NCBI GenBank assembly: GCA_023091665.1
Contig: JALJCQ010000030.1
Span: forward strand, 2,501 to 66,500
Direction: 5' to 3'
DNA length: 64,000 nt
From: Pythium myriotylum
Lineage: Eukaryota > Oomycota > Peronosporomycetes > Pythiales > Pythiaceae
Of this stretch, positions 23,540 through 33,948 are shown one piece after another. A program made the translations under genes and the position numbers. The notes beneath the pieces were generated by a model. That model ran no database searches, was not told the DNA's origin, and saw only the letters and a list, made by a program, of their open reading frames with translations. Position 1 is the first letter of the stretch; every line of letters begins with the position of its first letter.

Positions 23540-23656
23540 GGGCGACGCAAGATCCCGAAATGGCGCGTCGTTTCGATGTGATCTCCTGAGTCTGAGCCGA
23601 GCAATGGTTTGGTCTCAGATCGTAAACCTGATCCAAGAGCTCAGTTCAAAAGCATC

Positions 23657-24283
23657 ATGGACGAGACCCACGTCGACATGGCCGACGCGCAGGACGACGC
23701 CCCGCTGCGCGCGCTGCGCACAAACGTCGACGCGGCGGCCAATCGCTTCCCCTTCTGCATCGTCTGGTCGCCGCTGCCGGGACTCACGTGGTTTCTGCCC
23801 TTCATCGGCCACATGGGCATCGCCAACTCGGAAGGGTACGATCGCTTCCTTGCGAGCCGCGCTTCGCCTCTCCGCCTTCCCTTCTGGCTCATCGCATTCT
23901 CACGTTCGTTGGTATGGTGCGTTAGCGTAATGTACGACTTTGCGGGCCCGTACATGATCGGCCGCGAGCACCTGGCGTTCGGCGCGCCGACTCGGTATAT
24001 TCAGTGTAACGTCTCCCCCGAGCAGGCAGCCGAGTGGGACCGCAGCGTCGCACAAGGCTGCGCCATCTATGAGAAACGCATGCACAATATCTGCTGCGAC
24101 AACTGCCACTCGCATGTGGCGACGTGTCTCGAGCACATGGAGTACAAAGGACGCAAGCGCTGGGATATGGTCACGCTGTGCTTCTGGATGTTCTTCTGCG
24201 GTAAATACGTGGACACGGCGGGTTTCCTCAAGTCATGGCTGCCTTCTCTCGTTATCTTCGTTGGTTTATGGTTCATTTTGTGA
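23657..24283 (+). CDS. TMEM222/RTE1 family protein (DUF778)
   Basis: 208 residues. The core matches the TMEM222/RTE1 family: FPFCIVWSPLPGLTWFLPFIGHMGI near the N-terminus, a conserved GPYMIGREHLAFGAPTRYI, the Cys-rich NICCDNCHSHVA, and a C-terminal pair of hydrophobic segments. In plants RTE1 sits in Golgi/ER membranes and supports the ethylene receptor ETR1. In animals TMEM222 is a membrane protein of unclear role. I chose the ATG at 23657 (MDETHVDMADAQ); the frame is open further upstream but only from a TTG, and an overlapping ATG at 23604 is in another frame. It is divergent from the membrane protein gene on the left and convergent with IFT88 on the right. Confidence 0.9.
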   Translation: MDETHVDMADAQDDAPLRALRTNVDAAANRFPFCIVWSPLPGLTWFLPFIGHMGIANSEGYDRFLASRASPLRLPFWLIAFSRSLVWCVSVMYDFAGPYMIGREHLAFGAPTRYIQCNVSPEQAAEWDRSVAQGCAIYEKRMHNICCDNCHSHVATCLEHMEYKGRKRWDMVTLCFWMFFCGKYVDTAGFLKSWLPSLVIFVGLWFIL

Positions 24284-24772
24284 TAGTAACGATACGAGAA
24301 GGCCCGGTGCGGATTCGCATGTATATTTTCAATAACAGGATATTCTTTGACGAGAGTTTTTATGGCAGTTATCGCAGACGTATGCAATCAACCTGTCTAT
24401 GTAGGGGTCAAGTCCAAAACAATGCATGCAAGAAAAGCTCACATTCACGTCGCCGACGTGTTGCATTCACTTGTCGCTCGAACAGCCATCCCAGTGTGAC
24501 CACATCGTCTCACAAGGCTGTTCCTTCATCACTTTTTTTTCACAGCCCCACGTACAGTTGGGAGCAGAAGAACTGGATTGTGCTTACCCTTTGCTGCACA
24601 TTGCAAGATGCTAGTTGCAAGTTCGTTTTCCTCAAGTCACGGTTCCATTTTCCCAGCATTTCGGGTAGTTACGTGACGTCAACGATGGCGAGGCGTGTCT
24701 GTTGAAACTGCACCTCCTATATTTCAAATCCACAGCCTTCTGCTACTCCATTCAGCCTCAATCTTCCGACAG
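24284..24772. other. Intergenic, convergent 3' ends
   Basis: Between the TMEM222-like gene (plus) and the last IFT88 exon (minus). I see no coding signature, repeat or RNA gene here; it should hold both 3' ends. Confidence 0.6.
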
Positions 24773-27674
24773 CTAGTCACCGAGCAAGTTGCCCACATCA
24801 GCATCTCCCCAGTCATCGTCTACAGAAGCCGAGACCCCGGTAAGTATCGTTTAAACGTCGCAATATTTCATCCGGTTTTACTTACCATCGTTCTTGCCAA
24901 CCTTAGAGGGCTGGGCGGGCGGTCGTTGGACTGCCGTCGTCGGTCGCTCATGGATCAACAATGGTTTTGGTGCGGCATATTCATTGTCGTCATCCTCTCG
25001 ACGATTCGAGTTCGCTGACGATCCACGCGGTGGTTCCTGACGACCGGAGTTACTATCCCCACTATACCTTGCGCCGTTATCTCGAGAATATTGCGGTTGT
25101 TGCTGGTAATACTGCTGTTGCTGTTGCTGTGAACCGTACCTTTCATCATTGTCTTCGGACCGCGCAGATGATCCGCCGCTACGTATTGGCGCCTGACTCT
25201 GAAGTTGCGACTGCTGCGACTGCTGCGACTGCATCTTCGTTGCAGCCGCGTGGTCACGTTCGAGTTTGGCGAGTTTGTTCTGGTACTGGTCGCATCTTTG
25301 CCCAAGGTCTTTGCAGATGGCGACGAGATAACGAAGGCACTCGAGGTTCTCTGGGTAGTCCTGGTGGATCTGCTCGTAGAGCACCATGGCTTTCTGGTAA
25401 GCGCCCATGCGGCGGTAGCAACTTGTGACCATGAGTCGCCATTTGACCTCAGTCGGTTGGATCTGCGACGCGCGCTCAAAGAATTGGATGGCCTTTTCGT
25501 AGAGCTCGCTCTTAACATACCAGACGCCGAGCCACGAGATAACGTCAAGGTTGATCGGGAAATACCGATAAGACTCGAGATGAAAGTGGAACGCCTGCGT
25601 TTCGTCGTCGTCTTTATTGAAGATCTGCCCCAGCCGAGCGAAAACGCCAGGGTCCGCGACGTTCTTGCCGCTGTGCTGACCGGTGTTCTTGCTATTGTGT
25701 TTCTCGGGTTTGTCGCCGTTCCCAAAACATGAAATGAGGATGTTGAACCACTTGGCTGCCTGCCGGTAGTTACCCATCATATCGTGAAGATTCGCGATCT
25801 GGTACAGCACCTCTATGTTGCTGGGTACAATGCTGTGAAGCTTCTCGAACGCTTGTAGGGCTTCGTTGAGCACGCCCATCTTAATGTTGACCAGCCCCAG
25901 GTTGTAAATGGCCTCGATGCAGTCAGCCTCAACACCGATGGCCTCGAGAAAAAGCTCTTTGGCGCGCTCGCACTCATTCTTCACGTAAAGACAGTTGCCC
26001 TTGTTGACCAGCGCCTTGGCGTTATATCGCTGGTGGCGCACGGCCATTGAGGCATACTTGTCGGCCTGGGCGATGTCTCCTTCGATGAAATATAGAAAGC
26101 TCAGGTTGGTTGCGGCCATCGCCTTGTGCACGTGGTCTTTCTTCTCAAACGCCTTGAGCACCTCGATGGCCTTCTCAAACTCTTTCTGGCGCAAGAAGCA
26201 GTGCGCTTTGCAGATCTCCATTTCGCTCGCAAGTGACTCGTGGCTCTCCTGCTTGAGCGCATCAATCACCCAGTTGTAGCCCGCTAGCCAGTCTTTCTTG
26301 TCGAGCGCCGGCGCACAGAGCTTGGCTGCGATGAGGATATACTCCATGGCTTTCTTCCTCCTCGCCCGAATCTCGGCCTTTAATCCGTCGGTCTTCAGCG
26401 AGTGGAGGTGCTCGCGTGACGAGTGGTGGCGATCGTCATCGTCATCTCTGGTCGGGTCGCTCTTGGCCAGTTCCTCCTCTTCCTCTTCTTCGGTCATACC
26501 TTCCATGGGGATCGAGATGAGGTTTGTGAAGCCACGTCGCATCTTCTCGTGTTCGCCAATCGCATAATAACAGATGATGAGGTTGAAGCCTGACTGGAAG
26601 TCAGCGTTCCCTTCCATGATATCTTCGAACGTGGCCGACGCGTCCTGGTAGTGGCCCAAACGGATCTGCGCAGCACCAATATTGCGCTTGATCTTGTACC
26701 GAATCTCTTTACTCGTATTCGGGATCTGGTCGAGTGCCATACGGTACATGCGGATCGCGGTCGGATACTGCTGCTGCTCGAAGTAAATATTGCCCATGTT
26801 GACACGCAGGCGCCCGCCATTGGCGTACTGTTTGTTCTTGACAATCGGCGTGTACGCTTGTATGGCTTCTTTCCAGAGTCCATTGAGATGATACGCGTTC
26901 GCGAGGTTGAAAAAGACGGCGTAAGTGAGGTCGACGTTAAGTAGATCAGTCAGCGCGTTGGCTTCGCAGTGTTTAGTGAAAGCTCGTTCTTTACGACCAG
27001 CGTCTTTGGCAAAATGCAGCGCCTCTTCGTACTTGAGCTTCTGAATGGCGTCAGCCGACTGCTCGATGAGCGAGTTTACAGCTCGTTCTAGATCACGAGC
27101 AACTTCTTTGGGTGAGTTCTCGAGCTTTTCGATGAGTGGAGGCGCCGCTCCGGCCTTGCGTGACTCGCCAAGTGGATCGAAGACGCGTTGACCGGACGCA
27201 GTTCGAGGATTTGACTGGAAAATACACAGTAACGTGAAGAGCTGGAGGCGATACCACTTCAAGCCTACGCACCGAGAATCCAGCGCCAGCGACAGACGTC
27301 ATGGGTCGAGCGTCGCTGCCACCCCCGTTCTGAGCTGCAGTGCCCATTCGAGAGGCTGGGGCTTGGCGTCCCATCTGTGATGGCGGTGCGCTGGAGACGA
27401 ACTAATATCAGCTAACTAGCATGATAGAGTAGCAGTAAACACGAGCTCACCGAAATGCTGTGCCCGGGGGATTGTACCCTCCCCGCGACGCTGGCACGCC
27501 TCCCCCCGCGCCGTAGGAGGACGGCTGATAGGCGCTGGTGGACGCTGTCTGGGGTGGCGCCAGGTCGATGCTGTAGTTGAAGCCACCGTAGAGGTCATCG
27601 TCGTCGTCATAGTCGACCATGAGAGCGTTCTTGGACTGCTGGCCATAGCCGCCGCCACCTCCATACGACGGCAT
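24773..27674 (-). CDS. IFT88: IFT88, intraflagellar transport TPR protein, four exons
   Basis: Exons (minus strand): 27674-27451, 27390-27273, 27214-24886, 24819-24773. All introns are GT-AG, 58-66 bp, and keep the frame, giving 905 residues. Family hallmarks are present: an early acidic DDDDDLYGGFNYSIDL, RPMTSVAGAGF, VFDPLGESR, AKDAGRKERAF, DLTYAVFFNLANAY, many TPR motifs, and the late FERASQIQPTEVKWRLMV. The tiny last exon supplies DDDWGDADVGNLLGD, like the acidic end of other IFT88 proteins. Without it the long exon would run on only to a chance stop at 24878. IFT88 is a core IFT-B component needed to build flagella, which fits an organism with motile zoospores. A Gln-rich low-complexity insert lies near the C-terminus. 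Confidence 0.95.
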
Positions 27675-27934
27675 TAGGTCGTGTCGTCGACTGATGCTTC
27701 GAAAATGGACTGGCGCCAAGTCGCCATTGCGTCGTTTCGCATCGAAACGGCGCGTGGAGTTATGACCAATCGAATCGGAAAACGATGCCTTTCGACGAAT
27801 CAATTGTTGTTAAAGTGTAGCCATTATTCCGTGAAGAAAGATCCAACAGATGTTGCTCACAAATCGAGGATGGTTGAACTCGTGCTCAGCAATGCGAGGC
27901 ATGTGATCCACATGTTTGAGGCAAACAGATAGAA

Positions 27935-27952
27935 GCCCCCCCCCCCCCCCCC
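27935..27952. repeat. Poly-C run of about 18 bases
   Basis: C homopolymer in the short gap between the IFT88 promoter side and the stop of the split ankyrin gene. Confidence 0.85.
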
Positions 27953-28503
27953 GCGAGCCAACTCATACTCCTTCTTCTAAAGAGTCGACCCAGGCACGAA
28001 CTTCTCCGTTCCACGACTGGCGCGCTGCGTTGAGCAAGGCTGCCTCGCTTTGAGGGAAATGAGATCGGACCCACTCGAGCGTAGACACGTGGCCTCCTCC
28101 GTAGAAAATAATCGAGATATCGTGTCCCGCATCAAGGCTTAGCTCTTCTCGGTGATGATTTTCAAGATATCTGACGAGTGAGAGATCTCCGGCTGACAGG
28201 GCCTCGACGAGGAGTGAATGAAAAATTGGACTCGTCACACGTCGAATACACTCCCCGATGCAATTTGGGGAGCGTGAAGTATGTGAATCGAGCCACCGAA
28301 GGGCCTCCACAACAGATTCGCTTTCTATAAGAAAGAACCTCGTTGGCTGGCTGAGGAGAACTCGCTTCACGCAGACCGCGCAACTTGTCGAGGAGTTCTC
28401 GCAGATCCACTGAACGGTCTCCACTTGACCTGCAACAGCGGCAGCCATGGCTTCATTGGCATTGGTTTCCGATCGGTATCTGAGGAGATACTTGACGATG
28501 TTG

Positions 28504-28515
28504 AAGTGGCCTCTC
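28504..28515. repeat. Target-site duplication of the LINE, left copy
   Basis: AAGTGGCCTCTC, repeated exactly at 30427-30438 on the far side of the element. Confidence 0.85.
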
Positions 28516-30426
28516 ATCATCATCAATGTGAGGTCTATTGGTTTACTCGTCTAGAAACCTATAGCCGGCGTGAAGCGCCTGGTTAGGATTGAAGTCCTAT
28601 TCTGTAATGCGCAATGTCGCTGCTAAGTAGCGCAGCAATTTGCTTGTGCTCTGGTCGGTGAGTTGGGTGAAGAACTTGACTGCTACGTTCCTCGTCCATG
28701 GCGAGGTTGGCCGCTGCGTCTGCCATTCGGTTGGCTGCTCGCGGATGATGCTTCCAAGTGCGGACGCCGAGGATGTCCGCTAAGCGTCGAGCGACTGCAT
28801 ACGAGCGCTGAAGTCTCCGGTTCTGAGGTGCCTTGTACCTCTTCATTTGCTGGATAATGAGCATACTATCGCCGACCACCTCTAGTGGCGTCCATTGAAA
28901 CTGGGTGGCTGCGGTCAAGCCGGTGACGAGGCCCCTGTACTCTGCTTGGTTATTTGTGGTCGTCCGCGCGGCGTGGGACATTGCTGCTGTGTACACAACC
29001 GTTGCGTGGGTAGCTTCATCGGTAATGCGTGCAATTACTGCTCCTGAGCCCCCAGGCCCAGGGTTTCCGCGTGAGCCGCCGTCGAAGAAAAGAAGGTAGC
29101 GCGTGTCTCCTGGTACCAATGCAAGGTCAGGTAAAGACTCGTCTTGTCTCCACTGCGGATGTCTGAGGATGTCGAGAGCTGCTGCTGTGTGCGGCGTGGC
29201 TGCGCTGTGTGCGGTTCGACGCCATCGTAAGTCACCGAGCGACGCCATTAAACGCGTGTGTAGAAGCCCCCGTATATGCTCCGTATTCCAGATCTGGTCA
29301 GGATGATCGGCTGAGGTCCGCCAGTTCCAAATTATCTGGAGGCTGACGAGGACATGTTGTCTCCAAGCTGCGCGCACCGCTGCGTGCGTGGCGATGACTG
29401 CATCCGGTGACGGCAAAGGCAATCGCTGCATCTCGGGGTGAGTCCAGAGGAGGTCCGGGATAGCTGTTAATCGAAGAGAAAAAATGTCAACTTTGCTTGC
29501 GTCGAGCGTTGGCTTGGCGTCGAACGACCAGAGGTGTGTCCAGTGTTTCAGAAGATTATTCCATACCAGCTGTGCCTTCGGGCACTCCCAAAAGACGTGG
29601 GCGGTGTTCTTTGTGTCTGTGCCGTGGTTGATGCAGTGTGGGCATCCGACCCTTTGTTGAGTCCGGTCCCACAAGCTGAGCCGGTTCCCTTTGAGGCGTG
29701 CCAGTAGGGTTCGTTGCGAATCGATCGCACCTGGCATGGTCGCTATTTCTTTCCAGGTGAGATGGTCCAGCGCATCCGCGATCACTGGGTCCTGCTCCTG
29801 CCAGCAGTTGCGTCGCCCTTCGTGTTCCTTGTCTGATTTGGCCTTGGCGGGGGCGAGCAATAAGGTCTTGGCAGATTGTGAGGTGAGGGCTTGTGCCTCG
29901 CTCCAAATACCTCAAGGCTCGTCCAGCCACGGGTGCCTGTCGAATCGAACGGTTGGATCGCGTAGGTGGCGCCGAGCTATTGCTGATGCTTCACTGGTCG
30001 ACGTTACTCTGCCAATCGGGATGCGGAGATCATCTACAGGGTTCCATTCGAGCTCGAAGGCATCGCCATCCTGTTTTAAGCGCCATATATCCAGGCTCGC
30101 GGGCCGGAGGACCATGTCGTCTGGTTAAGCCGGAGCTTCTAAGATGCCAGGATAGTTGAAGACAAGTGCATCACATAGTTTGCGGAACCCACGAGTAGCT
30201 TTGTCTGGCAAGGGGAAGTGGTCGCGCAATGGTCGAAAACGGACTTGCGTCGTCCCGATCCATTCAAGTTCGAGAACGTCTTTGAAGCGGTCCGAGAGGG
30301 TGCAGAAGTTATTGAAATCATCTTTGCCGGCTGGGCGGCCATTTTCATCGAGCAGGATATCATCAGAACAAGGAGTGCTGCCAAGAAGTGCGTGTGGATC
30401 CAGCCTACCCAATCTGGACGCCTGCA
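28516..30426 (-). mobile_element. 5'-truncated LINE (RNase H-bearing non-LTR retrotransposon)
   Basis: 1911 bp on the minus strand. It is bounded by 12-bp direct repeats and ends 3' with a short (GAT)n tail (28516-28525), as in I/ingi-like LINEs. The coding remnants are the distal part of ORF2: a Cys-His cluster and a ribonuclease H. Endonuclease and reverse transcriptase are absent, consistent with 5' truncation during insertion. At least two in-frame stops (near 29910 and 30123) interrupt the remnant. Confidence 0.88.
28583..29860 (-). pseudogene. LINE ORF2 C-terminal region: zinc cluster and RNase H
   Basis: 425 codons. The first third has the zf-RVT type cluster CPHCINHGTDTKNTAHVFWECP. 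The second half is an RNase H domain with FFDGGSRGNPGPGGSG, NNQAEYRG and the Asp of VVGDSMLI, followed by HHPRAANRMADAAANLA. Together these supply the acidic residues of the active site. The same frame continues upstream through stops to about 30427, so the intact protein was longer. Confidence 0.88.
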
Positions 30427-30438
30427 AAGTGGCCTCTC
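30427..30438. repeat. Target-site duplication of the LINE, right copy
   Basis: AAGTGGCCTCTC, identical to 28504-28515. On the coding strand it encodes the ERGHF junction of the split ankyrin gene. Confidence 0.85.
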
Positions 30439-31728
30439 TCTGCCGCCAGTCCCAGGGTCCTTCCTATGCTCCCGTTGTTTCGGCTCTCGTGCAGAAACCG
30501 AACAATGCCGAAGTGACCATACCTCGCGGCTGTCTCCATGGTCGATGCTTTCAGTCGGTGCGGTTGATTTACGTGGAGCCATTTGATAACGGAAAGAAAC
30601 CCGAGTTGCGCTGGCGTGGAGCTTTCGTCTTCAGTCCCGAAATTCTCTCCCGTCGCAGTGAACCATTCGTACATTTCGAGCGTGTCCTGTTCGCTTGCCA
30701 CTAGACGCAGCGGAAGAGAGGTCTGCGGAGAAATCTCATGTTCTTCATAGAGCCACTTGAGCATATCCACGTGGCCGTAGAGAGCCGCGTATTTGGCTAA
30801 CTGGATACGAGGCGGCACTCCACCTAGACGCTCATCAGCGTAGATATCCGTCCCATCCATAGCTGCGCGATCAAACTGAAGCACTTTTCGACCACCGACT
30901 CGCATTCTCTCCCACCGAAAACGATCGCGAAACGAGTCGCATAGATGACTTGAAACCACCACGTCAACAAGTGGCTCGAGCTCCGGCTGACAACAGCTGT
31001 GCAGGATGTTGAAGATGGTACGGCTTCGGCTAAGCGAGTATCCTCGTTTGACTAGATACTGGAAGGAGCTGATACTTTCAACGGATCCTCTCTCGGTTAT
31101 CCGTCCCAGTATGGCACCAGCGTCTCTCGGGAGGAGGAAATCATTCAGCTCAGCCCACTGGATTAGCGCGACGCTGGACATCATGTGAGTCGTCAATGCA
31201 GGGAGAAGAGTGCCTTTGTCGCAGATAAGCTGAAGATCAATATTTGATAGCCACTGGACGACGCGCACAACGTCCTGTCGGCCAATCGACTTCAAAGCCC
31301 CCCGCACACGAGTGACACAAGCTCCCAAGGCTTTGGGGGCTACATAGACGGTCGTGGCGATTCGCGAGGACCCACTGAACCATATCTAGCGTGCCGAACT
31401 CGAACGCCAACGCGAGTGACCTCACATTGAGAGGCTCTGGGTGTGTTTCGTGGATCTTCTGGACCATTACGAGATCATTGTTCTTGATAGCAGCATGTAT
31501 CGCGAGAGCAAGTTCATGCCGGCGCAAAGGTTGTTCCGCCGCGACAGACTCGTTCACGACGAGCACACGACGAAAGAGTCGTGTAGACCGCGTTGCAGCT
31601 GCAGCCTTGAGGGAGTAAAGTGGCGAGGGGTCGAGAAACGAGGAAATCGACTCCCCAATGTCTGGTATGCCCGATAAAGCTGTCAGCCTCAGCGCACACT
31701 GTACCTGCGTGAGCGGTGGAAGCTTCAT

Positions 31729-31906
31729 GGTGTGGCAGTCTTGAGACTGAAAGAGTAAAACGAGGGCAGTCGTCGACTACCGACTGCTGCAGTCGGTGCC
31801 GTCAACAGATCTGGTTTACCAATGATGACCCGCCAAGTCATTACACTCCAAATGACGTCACTAGCAGTTGAGTCTAAACATGAAGACAATCGATGCGGCC
31901 CGCACC
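31729..31906. other. Short non-coding gap with a small hairpin
   Basis: Holds an 8-bp inverted repeat ACCGACTG/CAGTCGGT with a 3-base spacer near 31782-31800. Nothing else is recognised. Confidence 0.45.
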
Positions 31907-31967
31907 GATATGGAAACCAATGTGGCGATCCCGCATCATGCGGGATCGCCACATTGGTTTCCATATC
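31907..31967. repeat. 61-bp near-perfect palindrome
   Basis: Two perfectly complementary 30-base arms (starting GATATGGAAACC, ending GGTTTCCATATC) around a single central C. It is directly followed by a second palindrome, CTGTCATGACAG (31968-31979), at the point where the dehydrogenase reading frame ends. Confidence 0.95.
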
Positions 31968-32235
31968 CTGTCATGACAGAACGGCACGGGTCACACGTAA
32001 CAATCCAAAGACGTTCGTCTCGAAAATGTCTTGAATGTCTTTGCTTGATGCTTCTTCAATCGCGCCCCCGGCTACAAAACCAGCGTTGTTCACGAGGACA
32101 TCGAGACGGTTATAGATCGCTTGCGGTTGAGCCACCACTGCATTGACAGCTTCATCGGTTGAGGTCACATCAAGGGCGAGAATGTCACACCCGAGAGCCT
32201 TCAGGCCACTCAGTGTTTCGAGATTCCGAGCTGTC
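31968..32235 (-). pseudogene. Short-chain dehydrogenase, middle part (split gene)
   Basis: Minus-strand frame from ARNLETLSGLKALG through the SDR cofactor-site motif LDVTS and the NNAG motif (VLVNNAGFVAGG) to TNVFGLLRVTRAVLS, where it stops at the palindrome. The catalytic YxxxK region is absent. The frame joins perfectly to 39149-39263 when the 6.9-kb retroelement is removed: ATGCGACAG with the CTGTC/GACAG duplication. The family is NAD(P)-dependent oxidoreductases. The gene is dead twice over, by insertion and by loss of its 3' half. Confidence 0.87.
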
Positions 32236-32475
32236 TGTAGTAGGTCCAAGAATCACTAGCACACTGATAGGGAAGCTGGCGGCTTCCTTTGATCCCAAAG
32301 TATATTCTAGACTGACTGAGTATCACACACATAGACACTGTATGTACCTCTACGATGGTACCGTGGCCCCACGGTGCCGATCGTACTGTTCGCCAGCTCA
32401 GCTGCGGGAGCCAGCCCGCTGCACAGTGAGTGGGCAACGTCTTGCCTCGTCCTCGGCCGTCCTCGGCCCACTACA
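32236..32475 (-). repeat. Outer element LTR, 3' copy
   Basis: 240 bp, TG...CA ends with TGTAGT/ACTACA inverted termini. A purine-rich tract on the minus strand (GGAAGGGCAG, 32476-32485) abuts it, marking it as the 3' LTR. Confidence 0.92.
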
Positions 32476-32507
32476 CTGCCCTTCCAAGACTTGACCACTT
32501 TGCTGGG

Positions 32508-33404
32508 TCACTCCATGCGTTCAACGCGCCGTTGGAGTTCCATGTCACCGCTTGTCCCAACGTAGGTCTTAACCATCACTGGTAAATCTCTGTACAGCGA
32601 CGTGAGGGACTCCCATGAGTTCTCGATGGGCTCCAATCCCCGCCACGCCACCAACAGTTCAAAGTCTTCCTTGCTCTTGTTCCATCGGTGCTGCAACAGT
32701 TTCTCCACTGTCAACACGGTGCCCTGTGCCGCAACGTGTTCACGAATCTCCTCCGTGACTTTGGGACTAGAGTCTGCATAGAACTTCAGCCGCGAGCTGT
32801 GCACGTCCGACTCCACACCACTGATTAAGTGCCGGACACGAAAGGAGTTCTCGTCTGCACGTACGACCATGTATGGTCCCACCCATGTGACCAGCAGCGT
32901 GTCGAACCTCTTCTCATCAACCCTCGATCGTAGTACGTAGTCGCCGACATTGAAGTTTGGCTTGACTGAATATCGCTGGTTGCGTTCGTTTCGTTGCATC
33001 TGGGCATTCCTCTGATCGTCCATCGACTTGTGCATAGCACGTGCACTCTCTCGCAAGTCCGTCAGTTTCGACTTGATGTGGTCAGGATGCGCACCGATGT
33101 TGACCAGCTTCTTCTGCCGTGGGTCAATCACGAAGTCAAGTGGGGACGCCGCCGGCAGGACGCAAAACACTTCTACCGGGGCATGTTGCCCGAGTGATGG
33201 CACGGGTGTGTGGTTAAGACTCGCTTGCACCACAGGTACGAACCACGTCCAGTCCTTGATGTCCACCTTGTGCTCAAGGCACAACACACGTAACACCTGC
33301 TTGATGTCTCTATTCACTCGTTCGACTGACCCATTCATCCATGGCGAATATGCAATGGTCAGGTTCTGGTTAGCACCGAGTCGTTGACTGATTTCCTTTA
33401 ACAC
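32508..33404 (-). pseudogene. Outer element integrase core and chromodomain
   Basis: 298 codons. It begins within integrase after the second catalytic Asp (DSGSHFKNE lies just upstream in the same frame after a stop) and contains the catalytic Glu region SPWMNGSVERVNRDIKQ. It continues through the integrase C-terminal domain (FNVGDYVLRSRV) to a chromodomain-like end (FELLVAWRGLEPIENSWE). The preceding segment, 33398-33940, is in another frame, so integrase is broken. Confidence 0.82.
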
Positions 33405-33940
33405 CTCGTTCTTGAAGTGCGACCCACTGTCGCTGATCCATACTCGTGGCGCGCCGTACCTGCTGTGTCAGTCAAGGATCGCCTCGGCTGCCACGGTGCT
33501 AGTTGGCGTCGCGCACGGGACCAGCTCGGTGAAATGAGTCGCGTCATCCTTGAGTACGAGGCATAGTTGCCGTAGGATTTGCCCAAGTGGACAAAATCCC
33601 AGTGGAGGGCCTCATTCCGCTCTTGACTACGGTACGTCTCTCCCCATGGCCGCTGCACCACCTTCCCCCCTTTCACATGCTTGCACAGCAAGCAGTTCGT
33701 TAGGAAAGTGTCCACACGGCGTCGCACGTTGGTGATCAGGAACCTTCGCTGCAGCGCAGTGAGAAGTGCTTCTCGTCCACGATGGCCTTGTGGCCCACAA
33801 TGCGCCACAACAAGGAGCCGATAGATCAGGTCTTCTGCCGTCGGCGGGATCCAGACTCGATCACCCTCGCACAAAAGCCCGTTCTCATCACGTTGCAGTG
33901 ACCGTGGGTGGTCCACACCGACCGCTTTCAGTGCTGACAA
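33398..33940 (-). pseudogene. Outer element integrase N-terminal zinc-finger part
   Basis: Contains the HHCC finger (AHCGPQGHRGREALL ... CLLCKHVKG) and the start of the catalytic core with its first Asp (LHWDFVHLGK). A frameshift after YASY near 33560 and a stop (TGA) near 33466 separate it from the rest of integrase. Confidence 0.82.
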
Positions 33941-33948
33941 GATCGCGT

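Larger units (their letters stand above)
27963..31728 (-). pseudogene. Ankyrin-repeat gene split by a LINE
   Basis: The 5' part (31728 to 30439) starts MKLPPLTQVQCALRLTAL and carries divergent ankyrin repeats of the oomycete type (for example DMVQWVLANRH, VIKWLHVNQPHRLKA). The 3' part (28515 to 27963) resumes with RGHFNIVKYLLRYRS and ends DSLEEGV. Removing the element 28516-30426 and one copy of the 12-bp duplication rejoins AAERGHF with NIVKYLL in frame, so this was one gene. A separate one-base frameshift lies near 31320-31335. Two defects make it non-functional unless the frameshift is a sequencing error. Ankyrin repeats bind other proteins; no other domain is seen. Confidence 0.87.

Noticed and set aside
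23003..23581. 192-codon plus-strand frame
   Set aside because: Lies opposite the N-terminal part of the membrane protein gene, whose frame has clear membrane helices.
31971..32249. Short independent 92-codon protein
   Set aside because: It is the middle of the split dehydrogenase reading across into the LTR, not a gene with its own start.
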